From Deltaproteobacteria bacterium (GTDB lineage Bacteria > Desulfobacterota > Syntrophia > Syntrophales > UBA8958): a stretch of 49,901 nt of DNA. Every line of letters starts with the position of its first letter. Within the stretch, counting starts at the first letter, position 1. The DNA lies in the NCBI GenBank assembly GCA_029553375.1, contig JAKPCH010000007.1, forward strand, positions 1-49,901, in the 5' to 3' direction. Position numbers and translations under genes: made by a program. The notes under the pieces are model-generated. The model was not told the DNA's origin. It did no database searches and saw only the letters and a program-made list of their open reading frames with translations. This document shows, one piece after another, positions 41,691-49,675 of the stretch.

Positions 41691-42116
41691 TCATTTCCCG
41701 ATGTCGAGGGCCTTGAGGGTCATGCTCTTGGTGGCGTCGAAGGCGGAGACGCAGGCCTCGAAGGACCGGCTCGCCGAGATCATGTCGGCCATCTCCGTCA
41801 CGACGTTGACGTTCGGCAGGGTCACCATCCCCCGGGCGTCCGCGTCGGGATGGGACGGATCGTAAACCTGACGCCCCCCACCGGCGTCTTCCACGACCGT
41901 CTCCTTTTTGACGGTCTTGAGGGCCTCCTCCATGGCGCCGGCAAAGGGGGAGGCCACCTTCTCGGAGGAGAGGACGAGGCTCCGGCGGCGGTAGGGTCCC
42001 CCCTCGGGGGTCCGGGTCGTGTCGATGTTCGCCAGGTTGCTCGCCACGACGTCGAGGCGGGCGCGCTGGGCCGACATGCCGTCGGCGCAGATCTTGAAGG
42101 TCGTGGAAAGGTCCAT
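41691..42116 (-). CDS. flgC: Proximal rod protein FlgC
   Basis: FlgC is a proximal rod subunit. The 141-residue protein has the rod motif D-V-V-A-S-N-L-A-N-I-D-T-T (about 22-34) and the C-terminal N-V-N-V-V-T-E-M-A-D-M-I-S-A-S-R-S-F-E. It lies 1 nt after flgB, with GGAGGGCAAG before the ATG. Confidence 0.97.
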   Translation of the reverse strand: MDLSTTFKICADGMSAQRARLDVVASNLANIDTTRTPEGGPYRRRSLVLSSEKVASPFAGAMEEALKTVKKETVVEDAGGGRQVYDPSHPDADARGMVTLPNVNVVTEMADMISASRSFEACVSAFDATKSMTLKALDIGK

Positions 42117-42117
42117 A

Positions 42118-42498
42118 CTACTTGCCCTCCTTCAAAACGGCGTTGATGGTGCGAAACTTCCTCGCCAGCATCTCGATGGCGGCGTTGTACATGAGGTGGT
42201 TTTCCGACAGGCGGGCCATCTGCTCGTCCAGAACGGGACGATCCGGGGAGACCTCGACCTCCGTGGCTACGGCCTCTTCCCCCTTCACGCCGGTGAAGGG
42301 CAGGTGACGGGGGTGGGTCGTCCGCGGGGAGAGGGGGGCGGCCTTGCCCGACCCCTCGCCCCGGAGGGCGACGTCGGCGGCGCGGTAATCGGCCACGTCG
42401 AGGTTGGCGATGTTGGACGTCAGGACCTGGTGTCGTTTCGCCCGGTAATCGAGCATCCCCGAAAGGACGGCCACGGTCTTGTTGAAGAGGGACGGCAC
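42118..42498 (-). CDS. flgB: Proximal rod protein FlgB
   Basis: FlgB is the first rod subunit above FliE. The 126-residue protein has L-T-S-N-I-A-N-L-D-V-A-D-Y-R-A (about 26-40) and the C-terminal helix M-Y-N-A-A-I-E-M-L-A-R-K-F-R-T-I. GTG start at 42498 with GGAGG upstream. First gene of flgB-flgC-fliE-fliF-fliG-fliH-fliI-fliJ-MotE-like, from a sigma54 promoter. Confidence 0.96.
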   Translation of the reverse strand: MPSLFNKTVAVLSGMLDYRAKRHQVLTSNIANLDVADYRAADVALRGEGSGKAAPLSPRTTHPRHLPFTGVKGEEAVATEVEVSPDRPVLDEQMARLSENHLMYNAAIEMLARKFRTINAVLKEGK

Positions 42499-42526
42499 GG
42501 TCGGACCTCCTGTTTACCCCTTCGAT

Positions 42527-42542
42527 TGCAAGGGACGTACCA
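42527..42542 (-). promoter_or_regulatory. Sigma54 promoter of the flgB basal-body operon
   Basis: Minus strand TGGTACGTCCCTTGCA with GG-N10-GC, 29 nt before the flgB GTG and 2 nt after the flrC stop. Confidence 0.84.
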
Positions 42543-42544
42543 TG

Positions 42545-43930
42545 TCACAGGTCCTCGAGGCGGTACTCGTGGAGTTTGTTCCTCATGGTCCGGACGGAGA
42601 TCCCGAGGATCTGGGAGGCCTTGGTCCTGTTTCCCCCCACCCGGTTCAGGGTGTCGATGATGACGGCCTTCTCCAGGTCCCGGAGGGTCATGTTGCCCCC
42701 CGCCGTCAGGGCCTCGGGGAGGCGGGACGGGGTATCCTCCGTTTCTGAGGTGTCGAGGGGGGGGGCAAAGGTGCCGTCGAGGCCCAGGTGCTCGGGACGG
42801 ATCACGGGGCCTTCGCAGACGAGGACGGCCCTCTCCATGACGTTCTCCAGCTCCCGGACGTTCCCCGGCCAGTCGTAGGCCTTCATGAACTCCAGGGTCT
42901 CCCGGGAGAGGGACGGCCGGTCCTTCCCGGAGAAGAAGGAGAATTTCTTGACGAAGTGCTCCGCCAGGACGGGGATGTCCCCTTTGCGCTCCCTCAGGGG
43001 GGGGATGACGACGGGGATCACGTTGAGGCGGTAATAGAGGTCCTGGCGGAACCGCTTCTCCTCCACGGCGGCCTTCAGATCGACGTTCGTCGTCGCGATG
43101 ACCCTCACGTCGACCGGGATGGGGCCCTTGCCCCCGAGGCGGTCGATTTCCCCCTCCTGGAGGACCCTCAGGAGCTTGGCCTGGAGCTGGACATCCATTT
43201 CGCTCACCTCGTCGAGGAGGAGGGTCCCGCCGTCGGCCATCTCGAACTTGCCGATCTTCCTCTGGACGGCCCCCGTGAAGGCCCCTTTCTCATAGCCGAA
43301 CATCTCGCTCTCGAGGAGGTTCTGGGGGATGGCGGCGCAGTTGACGGCGACGAAGGGGCGATGGCGCCGGTCGCTGTGGAGGTAGATGTACCGGGCCGCG
43401 AGTTCCTTCCCCGTGCCGCTCTCCCCCTGGATGAGGACCGTGGCCCGGCTCTTGGCCACGGCCCGCAGGCGCTTCAGGAGGGCCTCCATGGAGGCTTCGA
43501 CGGTGATGATCTCCTTCGTGGGCGACGATTTCCCCTCCATGGGGTGGGGCGCCTCCTTCCCCGGCCCCGTCTGGGAGGCGAGGCAGTTGTTCACGGTGAA
43601 CTCCAGGTCGTCCAGGGAGAAGGGTTTCATGAGGAACTCCGCCGCCCCTTCCTTCATGGCCTCCACGGCCGTCTTGACGGTGCCGTAGGCCGTGATGATG
43701 ATGACGGGTGTCTGGGGGGAGATCTTCTTGATCCTCCTGAGGACCTCCATCCCCCCCATCTTGGGCATCCGCATATCCGTCACGACGACGGCGTAGTCGT
43801 CCTGTTCGAAGAGTTCGACGGCCTCCTGGCCGTTGCGGGCCGCCGTGACCTCGTAGCCCGCCGCGGCCAGGGATTCCGCCAGGGCCGCCCTCATGGTGTC
43901 TTCGTCATCGACGATCAGGACCCTTCTCAT
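42545..43930 (-). CDS. flrC: Sigma54-dependent flagellar response regulator (FlrC/FlbD/FlgR type)
   Basis: This activator opens sigma54 promoters after phosphorylation by its kinase. The 461-residue protein has a receiver domain (acid pocket D8-D9, phospho-acceptor D52, T80, K102), an AAA+ domain with Walker A GESGTGKE (169-176), the sigma54-contact loop GAFTGA (216-221) and Walker B L-L-L-D-E (237-241), and a Fis-type HTH at the end (R-V-G-G-N-R-T-K-A-S-Q-I-L-G-I-S). It is the likely activator of the sigma54 promoters here. The linker before the HTH carries a C9 tract (42757-42765). It overlaps the kinase gene by 4 nt. Confidence 0.93.
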   Translation of the reverse strand: MRRVLIVDDEDTMRAALAESLAAAGYEVTAARNGQEAVELFEQDDYAVVVTDMRMPKMGGMEVLRRIKKISPQTPVIIITAYGTVKTAVEAMKEGAAEFLMKPFSLDDLEFTVNNCLASQTGPGKEAPHPMEGKSSPTKEIITVEASMEALLKRLRAVAKSRATVLIQGESGTGKELAARYIYLHSDRRHRPFVAVNCAAIPQNLLESEMFGYEKGAFTGAVQRKIGKFEMADGGTLLLDEVSEMDVQLQAKLLRVLQEGEIDRLGGKGPIPVDVRVIATTNVDLKAAVEEKRFRQDLYYRLNVIPVVIPPLRERKGDIPVLAEHFVKKFSFFSGKDRPSLSRETLEFMKAYDWPGNVRELENVMERAVLVCEGPVIRPEHLGLDGTFAPPLDTSETEDTPSRLPEALTAGGNMTLRDLEKAVIIDTLNRVGGNRTKASQILGISVRTMRNKLHEYRLEDL

Positions 43931-44673
43931 GGGTGATCCACCCCCTCCATGAATTGTCTCCGCCCCGGGAAGAACGGGGCGTCACCGGGCGGGAAGGCCA
44001 CGGTCATGGACACCCCCCCCTCTGGTTCCGCCGCGAAGGTGAAGGCGCCGCCGTGAAAGGCGACGATGCTGTGGAGGACGGCGAAGCCCAGACCCGCCCC
44101 CCGGTCCGATCCGGAGAGGAAGACCTCGATGGGCGAGGGGCCGAAGACGCCCTCTCCGGTAGGGCTTTCTGAGACCTTCAACGTCACGTGGGACGACGGG
44201 CCCGGTCCCGAAACCCCCGTCTCGATCCCGAGACGGCCGCCCTCGGGGAGGGAGTTCAGGCAGTTGAAGATCAGGTTGATGAAGAGGTGCTTGAGCATCT
44301 CCCGGTTCCCCCGGACGACGGCCCCCCCCTCGCCGTAGCGGACCGTGAGGAAGGGGATGGAATCCCCGGCCGTCGGTCCCGCCGCGCCGAGGATCTCCTT
44401 GAGGAGGCCGTTGAGGTCCACCTCCTCCCGGCTGAGGCCGAGGAGCTTGCTGGCCGCCATGAACTCCGTGATCCGCCGGTCGATGAGGCGGACGGCCTCG
44501 ATGATCTGGGACAGGCGCTGGCGGTCCGTCTCGTTCCGTTGGCCCTTGAGGAGGAGGGAGGCCATGAGCTCGATGCTCCCCAGGGGGTTGCGGATCCCGT
44601 GGGCGACCTCCTGGGCGAACTCGTGGAGGATCCGGATGGTCTCCTCGGCGGCCATGTCCCCTCTGCCCCTCAT
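43927..44673 (-). CDS. Soluble flagellar histidine kinase (FlrB/FlgS type)
   Basis: The probable partner of FlrC. From ATG 44673 (ATGA overlap with the TPR gene) the 248-residue protein has no membrane or sensor domain: it goes almost directly into a HisKA helix with His25 (E-V-A-H-G-I-R-N-P-L-G-S). The ATPase part has an N-box (F-I-N-L-I-F-N-C-L-N-S-L-P-E-G-G), but the G1 box is weak (V-S-E-S-P-T-G-E-G in place of D-x-G-x-G). The G2 box G-A-G-L-G-F-A-V is intact. FlgS of Campylobacter and FlrB/FleS also sense export-apparatus assembly from the cytoplasm (known family); the same here is inference. Confidence 0.88.
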   Translation of the reverse strand: MRGRGDMAAEETIRILHEFAQEVAHGIRNPLGSIELMASLLLKGQRNETDRQRLSQIIEAVRLIDRRITEFMAASKLLGLSREEVDLNGLLKEILGAAGPTAGDSIPFLTVRYGEGGAVVRGNREMLKHLFINLIFNCLNSLPEGGRLGIETGVSGPGPSSHVTLKVSESPTGEGVFGPSPIEVFLSGSDRGAGLGFAVLHSIVAFHGGAFTFAAEPEGGVSMTVAFPPGDAPFFPGRRQFMEGVDHP

Positions 44674-46406
44674 AGATCCGGGTGAGCCCGGCGCCACCTG
44701 ACCTCGGCCAGACAGTGGTCGCCGAGCTTCGTCCAGAACGGGTCGGCGGTGCCTTCTTTCAGGCGGGAAAAGACCTTTTCGGCCCCCTCCCAATCCCCCT
44801 TCTTCGCCAGGCTCCGCCCCATGCGGTAGATGATCCACCGCCGCCCCTCCCCCTGGGTCTTCTGGAGGGCCTCCTCGAGGGCCGCCGGGTCCCCCGGGAC
44901 CTCCTCATTGTTCTCGAAGTCGCCGCCGGGGGTCTTTTCCGGCCCCTTGACGGCCTCGGCGAGGCGGGCCAGGATCTTCTTGTCCTTGACGGCCGTCCGG
45001 AGATAGTTCAGGAGTCGGTCCCTCTCCTCCCTAAGGGAAAGAACGCCGAGGCTGTCGGCGACCTCGAGGAGGGTCTCGGCCTCGTCGCGGCCGAAGATCC
45101 CCAGGGGGGCCGTCCGGAAGTAGAGGGCCGCCACGGCGAGGTGGTCTTGGGCGGCGTGCTTTTCCTTCAGGAGCCCGACGGCCGTCTCCCGGAGACGTCC
45201 CCGCACCTCCTTTGCGTATGGTCCCTCGGGGAAGCGGCGGAGGAAGGCCATATCCGCCGCCAGGGCCTCGGCGGACCGTCCTTTTTGGAGGAAGGCCCCG
45301 CCGATGTGGTAGCGGACCTCCTCCTCCAGGTCCCGCGGCAGAAAAGACGACGACAGGAGGCCCTCACAGGCCCCCAGGGGATCGGTGTAGGGGGCGTGAC
45401 CCGTCAGGTAGAGGGGGACACGTACCTGGGGGTGCCTCATCCCCAGGGCGGCCAGGTAAACGACGGCCCGGCGGGCTTCCTCGCCGTTCGGGTGGCGGTC
45501 CAGAAGGAGGGAGAGGACAGCGGCGGCCGCCTTGACCCGCCCCGTCTCCGCCAGGGACCGCCCGAGGAGGTAGAGGGCCTTCCCGGCCCGGGGCTCCTGG
45601 GGGTAGAGGCTCACAAATGAACTGAGGAACTCGACGGCCTCGGGGAACTCCTTCACCTGGAAGGCCGTCACACCCATCTGGAAGAGGGCCTCCTGGGGCA
45701 CCTCCTGGTACGCCGGCCATTGCTTGAGATAGGAGCGGAAAATCTCGGCGGCCTTGTCGTAACGCCCCAGATTGAAGGACGCGGAGGCCAGGCCCAGGAG
45801 GGCCGCCTTGACGAAGGTCCCGTCTTTATGCCCCTTGAGGTACTCCTCGTACCTCTCGGCGGCCTGTTCGTACCGACCGATCAGGGCGAGGTCCGAGGCG
45901 AGGCGGAAGAGGGCCTCCGGGCCATGGGCCGAAGTGGGGTAGAACTTGAGGAGGTTCTGGGAGGCGGCCACGGCCTCGTGGTAGAATTTAAGGGTCTCGT
46001 AACTGACGACGAGACGGAGGTAGACCTCGTCGTTGCCCTCCCGGGGGTCGGGGTACTGCCTCAATATGTATTTGTAATGATCGACGGCGGCGAGGTGTTG
46101 GCCGAGGCGGTGGTAACAGTCCGCCGCCTTTCTCGCGGCCCTCTCGTACAGGGCGGGATCGACGTTCCCCTGACGCATGGTCTCCTGGAAGAGGGCGGCG
46201 GCGTTATTGTAGTCCCCTTTGTCGAACAGGGCCGTGGCCCGTTCGAAGGCCGTCCCAACGGCGTCAATATTCTGACGTGACTCCATCCCCGGGGCGGCGG
46301 CTTCCCCCTGCCCGGGAGGGGAGGGGAGGGCTTTATCACCCCCGGCGATCAAGACAACCGCCGCCAAGGCGCACAGGATGAAAAGGAAAGGGTTGCGCAT
46401 CTCCAT
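44670..46406 (-). CDS. Exported tetratricopeptide-repeat protein
   Basis: A 578-residue protein with an N-terminal signal or membrane anchor (residues 3-22, R-N-P-F-L-F-I-L-C-A-L-A-A-V-V-L-I-A-G) and many TPR-like helical pairs: A-T-A-L-F-D-K-G-D-Y-N-N-A-A (~57-70), Q-H-L-A-A-V-D-H-Y-K-Y-I (~102), then repeats to about 360 and again near 490-560 (M-G-R-S-L-A-K-K-G-D-W-E-G-A-E). It resembles BamD/YbgF-type periplasmic TPR proteins. It is the first gene of the kinase/FlrC operon and probably acts in the periplasm or at the inner membrane. Function unknown; overlaps the kinase by 4 nt. Confidence 0.82.
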   Translation of the reverse strand: MEMRNPFLFILCALAAVVLIAGGDKALPSPPGQGEAAAPGMESRQNIDAVGTAFERATALFDKGDYNNAAALFQETMRQGNVDPALYERAARKAADCYHRLGQHLAAVDHYKYILRQYPDPREGNDEVYLRLVVSYETLKFYHEAVAASQNLLKFYPTSAHGPEALFRLASDLALIGRYEQAAERYEEYLKGHKDGTFVKAALLGLASASFNLGRYDKAAEIFRSYLKQWPAYQEVPQEALFQMGVTAFQVKEFPEAVEFLSSFVSLYPQEPRAGKALYLLGRSLAETGRVKAAAAVLSLLLDRHPNGEEARRAVVYLAALGMRHPQVRVPLYLTGHAPYTDPLGACEGLLSSSFLPRDLEEEVRYHIGGAFLQKGRSAEALAADMAFLRRFPEGPYAKEVRGRLRETAVGLLKEKHAAQDHLAVAALYFRTAPLGIFGRDEAETLLEVADSLGVLSLREERDRLLNYLRTAVKDKKILARLAEAVKGPEKTPGGDFENNEEVPGDPAALEEALQKTQGEGRRWIIYRMGRSLAKKGDWEGAEKVFSRLKEGTADPFWTKLGDHCLAEVRWRRAHPDL

Positions 46407-46455
46407 GGGTCTCTTGAGGTTTTACCCGCTCGGGGCCTGGTCTCGCTGAGAAATT

Positions 46456-46471
46456 TGCAATACCTATACCA
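46456..46471 (-). promoter_or_regulatory. Sigma54 promoter of the TPR-kinase-FlrC operon
   Basis: Minus strand TGGTATAGGTATTGCA with GG-N10-GC, 50 nt before the TPR start. It points away from the pilZ promoter at 46492-46507, with 20 bp between the two -24 elements. Confidence 0.75.
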
Positions 46472-46491
46472 ACGTGGGGCCGCCGACGGTG

Positions 46492-46507
46492 TGGCACCCC
46501 CTTTGCT
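46492..46507 (+). promoter_or_regulatory. Sigma54 promoter of pilZ-motA-motB
   Basis: TGGCACCCCCTTTGCT matches the consensus closely with GG-N10-GC, 39 nt before the GTG start at 46546. Confidence 0.88.
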
Positions 46508-46545
46508 TAAAAGTTGTGCGATGATCCCAAGAGGAGGACTTGCCC

Positions 46546-47088
46546 GTGTCGCCGTCGGAATCGGAGCTGGAGAACCGTAGGGAGTATTCCCGGGTTTATG
46601 CCTATGTCCCCCTGGCCGTGAGGGTGGTGCCGCCGGAGGAGAGACCCCTGGTCCACAGCCGTTTCTTCGGCGAGACCTCCGTCCCCAACGTCCATGTCTA
46701 TCCGGACATGGAGGACACCATGCTCGACGAGTGGCTGCGGATCCTCAACGCCAAGCTGGACACGATCATCCGTTTGCTGACGATCCAGGGGGAGGGGTTC
46801 CACACCCTCCCCTACCGGGCGGTGAACATCAGCGGCAGCGGCATCCGCCTGACCGTCCACGAGGATGTCAGGTTGGGGGACATAATCGAACTGAAGATGA
46901 TCATCACCGGCTCGAGGCTCACCAACCTCTATCTCTACGTCTACGCCGAGGTCCTCAAGGTGGAGGAGCAGACGTCGGGGAGGATCGTCGCCGCCCGCTT
47001 CATCAGGATGGACGACGCCATCAGGGACGAGATCGTCCGTTTCGTCTTCGAGCGGGAGCGGGAGATCCTGAGGGAAAAACGAAAGTAA
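46546..47088 (+). CDS. PilZ-domain protein with long helical insertion
   Basis: A 180-residue cytoplasmic protein. It has both c-di-GMP-binding motifs of PilZ: R-R-E-Y-S-R (11-16, RxxxR type) and N-I-S-G-S-G (94-99). They are normally about 20-30 residues apart; here about 77 residues separate them and include a likely helix (D-E-W-L-R-I-L-N-A-K-L-D-T-I-I-R, 61-76). It lies just before motAB, so it may slow or disengage this stator when c-di-GMP is high, like YcgR (inference). GTG at 46546 is 8 nt after GAGGAGG and preferred over the TTG at 46540. Confidence 0.85.
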   Translation: MSPSESELENRREYSRVYAYVPLAVRVVPPEERPLVHSRFFGETSVPNVHVYPDMEDTMLDEWLRILNAKLDTIIRLLTIQGEGFHTLPYRAVNISGSGIRLTVHEDVRLGDIIELKMIITGSRLTNLYLYVYAEVLKVEEQTSGRIVAARFIRMDDAIRDEIVRFVFEREREILREKRK

Positions 47089-47103
47089 GGGGACCGGGTT
47101 TCC

Positions 47104-47961
47104 ATGTTCATCATCGTAGGTTTCGCCGTCGTCGCCCTTTCCGTCATCGGCGGCTACCTCCTCGAAGGGGGCAACCTCTCCGTCCTCGTCCAGCCGGCGG
47201 AGATCCTGATCATCGGTGGTGCCGCCATTGGGGCCTTCATCATCTCCAACCCCATGAAGATCCTCAAGGCCGCCGTCCAGGGTATCGCAGGCCTCCTGAA
47301 GAACAAGGTCTACACCAAGGGGGACTACCTCGAGGCCCTCGCCCTCCTCAACGGGATCTTCTACAAGATCAGACAGCAGGGCCTCGTGGCCGTGGAGGCC
47401 GATGTGGACGAGCCGCAGAAGAGCCCCCTCTTCAACCGCTATGAGAGCGTCATGAAGAACCACCGGGCCCTGGGCCTCATCACCGACACCCTGAGGATGG
47501 TCATGACCACCACCATCGCCCCCCACGAGCTGGAGGCCCTCCTGGAAAACGAGATCGAGGGCCATTTCGAGGAGTTGCTCTCCCCCTCCAAGAGCATCGG
47601 CTTCGTCGCCGACGGTCTGCCCGGCCTCGGTATCGTCGCCGCCGTCCTCGGCGTCGTCCTCACCATGGGGAAGATCGGCTCTCCCCCCGAGGTCCTCGGG
47701 CACAGCATCGGCGCCGCCCTGGTGGGCACCTTTTTGGGTGTCCTCCTCTGCTACGGTTTCGTCGGCCCCCTGGGGCGTCACCTGGAACACGTCGCCCACG
47801 AGGAGACCCAGTACCTCACCGTCTTCAAAACGGCCCTCGTCGCCTTCGTCGGGGGGGCCGCCCCGAAGGTGGCCGTGGAGTTCGGGCGCCGCGTCATCCC
47901 CCACGACGTCAAGCCCCCCTTCGAGGAGGTCGAGGCGGTCCTCAAACAGATGAAGAAGTGA
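47104..47961 (+). CDS. motA: Flagellar stator protein MotA (second system)
   Basis: A 285-residue MotA of the proteobacterial subfamily: membrane helices near 1-20, 30-50, 170-190 and 200-220; motif G-G-A-A-I-G-A-F-I-I-S-N and later G-L-G-I-V-A-A-V-L-G-V-V-L-T-M. It is clearly different from the PomA-like protein at 29117. It follows the PilZ gene by 15 nt and precedes motB by 15 nt. Confidence 0.96.
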   Translation: MFIIVGFAVVALSVIGGYLLEGGNLSVLVQPAEILIIGGAAIGAFIISNPMKILKAAVQGIAGLLKNKVYTKGDYLEALALLNGIFYKIRQQGLVAVEADVDEPQKSPLFNRYESVMKNHRALGLITDTLRMVMTTTIAPHELEALLENEIEGHFEELLSPSKSIGFVADGLPGLGIVAAVLGVVLTMGKIGSPPEVLGHSIGAALVGTFLGVLLCYGFVGPLGRHLEHVAHEETQYLTVFKTALVAFVGGAAPKVAVEFGRRVIPHDVKPPFEEVEAVLKQMKK

Positions 47962-47976
47962 GGGTCCTGAAGGGTC

Positions 47977-48771
47977 ATGGAGCAGCAACCCATCATCAGG
48001 AGGGTCAAGAAGCGCCGCAGCCACGACGCCCACGGCGGCTCCTGGAAGGTCGCCTACGCCGACTTCGTCACGGCCATGATGGCCTTCTTTCTTCTCCTGT
48101 GGCTCATCACCATGGTCTCACCGGAGAAGCGCCTCGCCCTCTCGGAGTATTTCCGGAACTTCAACCTCTTCAAGGAACAGACCGTTGCCGCCGGCCGGGG
48201 GATAACGGCGCAGCAGCAGGGACTGGTGGGGGACCGCCCGCCCAAGGTGGCCATGGCGGGGGCTACGGAATTGAGACAAAAGGCGAGACAGGAGAAACAG
48301 CTCCTCGCCGAGCGTCTCAAAGGGGTCGTGGACGAGAAGCTGGGGTCCTACAAGGACCAGATCTACATCGATATCGTGGAGGGGGGGGTGCGGATCCAGG
48401 TGGTGGACACGGAGGGGAGCGTCATGTTCCCCCTCGGCAGCGCCGAGCCGACGCCGCGGGCCCGGCAGATCATCGCCGTCATCGCGGATCAGCTCAAGGA
48501 CCTCCCCCACCGGGTGGCCGTGGAGGGTCACACGGACTCGGCGCCCTTCCGGTCCTCCCAGATCACCAACTGGGAACTCTCTTCCGCCCGGGCCTCCGCC
48601 GCCCGGCGGGAATTGGAGAAGAACGGCTTCGACCCCGCCAAGATCGCCCGGGTCGTGGGTTTCGCCGACCAGGAACCCTTCGTGAAGGACAACCCCCGGG
48701 ATCCCCGGAACCGGCGCATCAGTATCATCGTCCTCTCCCATCAGGGGGAGTTGACGAAACCCTCGAGTTGA
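47977..48771 (+). CDS. motB: Flagellar stator protein MotB (second system)
   Basis: A complete 264-residue MotB: a short basic N-terminus, the plug/helix S-W-K-V-A-Y-A-D-F-V-T-A-M-M-A-F-F (22-38) with the proton-binding Asp29, a linker, and the OmpA-like peptidoglycan-binding domain (V-E-G-H-T-D-S-A-P-F, W-E-L-S-S-A-R-A-S-A-A-R-R, N-R-R-I). A G8 tract lies at 48381-48388. Paired with motA at 47104 behind the PilZ gene. No clear terminator follows; the convergent cheX ends 16 nt on. Confidence 0.97.
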   Translation: MEQQPIIRRVKKRRSHDAHGGSWKVAYADFVTAMMAFFLLLWLITMVSPEKRLALSEYFRNFNLFKEQTVAAGRGITAQQQGLVGDRPPKVAMAGATELRQKARQEKQLLAERLKGVVDEKLGSYKDQIYIDIVEGGVRIQVVDTEGSVMFPLGSAEPTPRARQIIAVIADQLKDLPHRVAVEGHTDSAPFRSSQITNWELSSARASAARRELEKNGFDPAKIARVVGFADQEPFVKDNPRDPRNRRISIIVLSHQGELTKPSS

Positions 48772-48786
48772 TCTGACTCAAACCCC

Positions 48787-49251
48787 CTAACCCCTGTTAA
48801 GGCAGACGTCGACGACGAAGGAACCCGCCTCGGTCTCGAAGGGGATGATGATGCTCGGTCCCCCCAGGACGTGGAGGATGGAGTGGTTCTTCCCGGACAC
48901 CACCGTGGGGATGGCGGCGGTGATATTGTAGCCCGCCGCCTCGAGCTTCTTCCTCGCCACCCCCGAGACCATGTTGGTCAACTCGCCCACGGCGTCCTTG
49001 ATGTCCCCGTTGATATCCTGAATCTCTTCCCCCAGCATGTTGCCCACGATCTGGAGGATGGCGCCGGCGCTGAAGCTCAGGGCCAGGGAGCCCCGGGCGT
49101 CCCCCGTCATGCCGATGATGCCCGAGATGTCCCCCTTGGCGAGGTTGTCCTTCTTCAGGTAGGGTTTGCCCGCCACGGGCTCGACGAAGGCCATCGTCTT
49201 CAACACCTCGACGGTGGCCTCCAGGAAGGGATTGATGAATGCCACGTTCAT
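48787..49251 (-). CDS. cheX: CheY-P phosphatase CheX
   Basis: CheX removes phosphate from CheY-P, ending the switch signal. From ATG 49251 the 154-residue protein has the CheC/CheX-like signature with the catalytic pair Glu90 and Asn93 (E-L-T-N) in A-V-G-E-L-T-N-M-V-S-G. The N-terminus M-N-V-A-F-I-N-P-F-L is family-typical. AGGAAAG lies about 10 nt upstream of the start. It lies 29 nt after the cheY stop, on the same strand. Confidence 0.92.
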   Translation of the reverse strand: MNVAFINPFLEATVEVLKTMAFVEPVAGKPYLKKDNLAKGDISGIIGMTGDARGSLALSFSAGAILQIVGNMLGEEIQDINGDIKDAVGELTNMVSGVARKKLEAAGYNITAAIPTVVSGKNHSILHVLGGPSIIIPFETEAGSFVVDVCLNRG

Positions 49252-49280
49252 GATGAATCTTTCCTTTCCTCCCCCGGCCG

Positions 49281-49655
49281 TCAACCGAGTATTTTGCTGA
49301 TCTTTTCGTTGAGGGTCTCCGGCGTGAAGGGCTTGACGATGTAGTTGCTCACCCCGGCCTTCACGGCGGCGATGACGTTCTCCTGGAGGGCCTCCGCCGT
49401 GACCATGAGAAAGGGGGTCTTGGAGAGGGCGGCGTCGGCCCGGACCTCCTTGAGGAGTTCGAGGCCCGTCATGTTGGGCATGTTCCAGTCGGCGATGATG
49501 AAGTCGATGTGCTGGGATCTCAATATCCTCAGGGCGGCGACGCCGTCCTCGGCCTCGACGATGTTCTCGAAGCCGATCTGCTTGAGGATGTTCCTGATGA
49601 CCTTGCGCATCGTCGCGAAGTCGTCCACGACGAGGATCTTGATGTTCTTGTCCAT
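49281..49655 (-). CDS. cheY: Chemotaxis response regulator CheY
   Basis: CheY-P binds FliM to change motor behaviour. The 124-residue single receiver domain has Asp11, Asp12, phospho-acceptor Asp56 (I-I-A-D-W-N-M-P), Thr86 and Lys108, all expected for an active CheY. The sequence K-V-I-R-N-I-L-K and A-E-D-G-V-A-A-L are typical. AGAGGAGG precedes the ATG by 4 nt. It sits between two phosphatase-type genes; no cheA lies in the window. Confidence 0.96.
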   Translation of the reverse strand: MDKNIKILVVDDFATMRKVIRNILKQIGFENIVEAEDGVAALRILRSQHIDFIIADWNMPNMTGLELLKEVRADAALSKTPFLMVTAEALQENVIAAVKAGVSNYIVKPFTPETLNEKISKILG

Positions 49656-49675
49656 GTCACCTCCTCTGATGTTCG

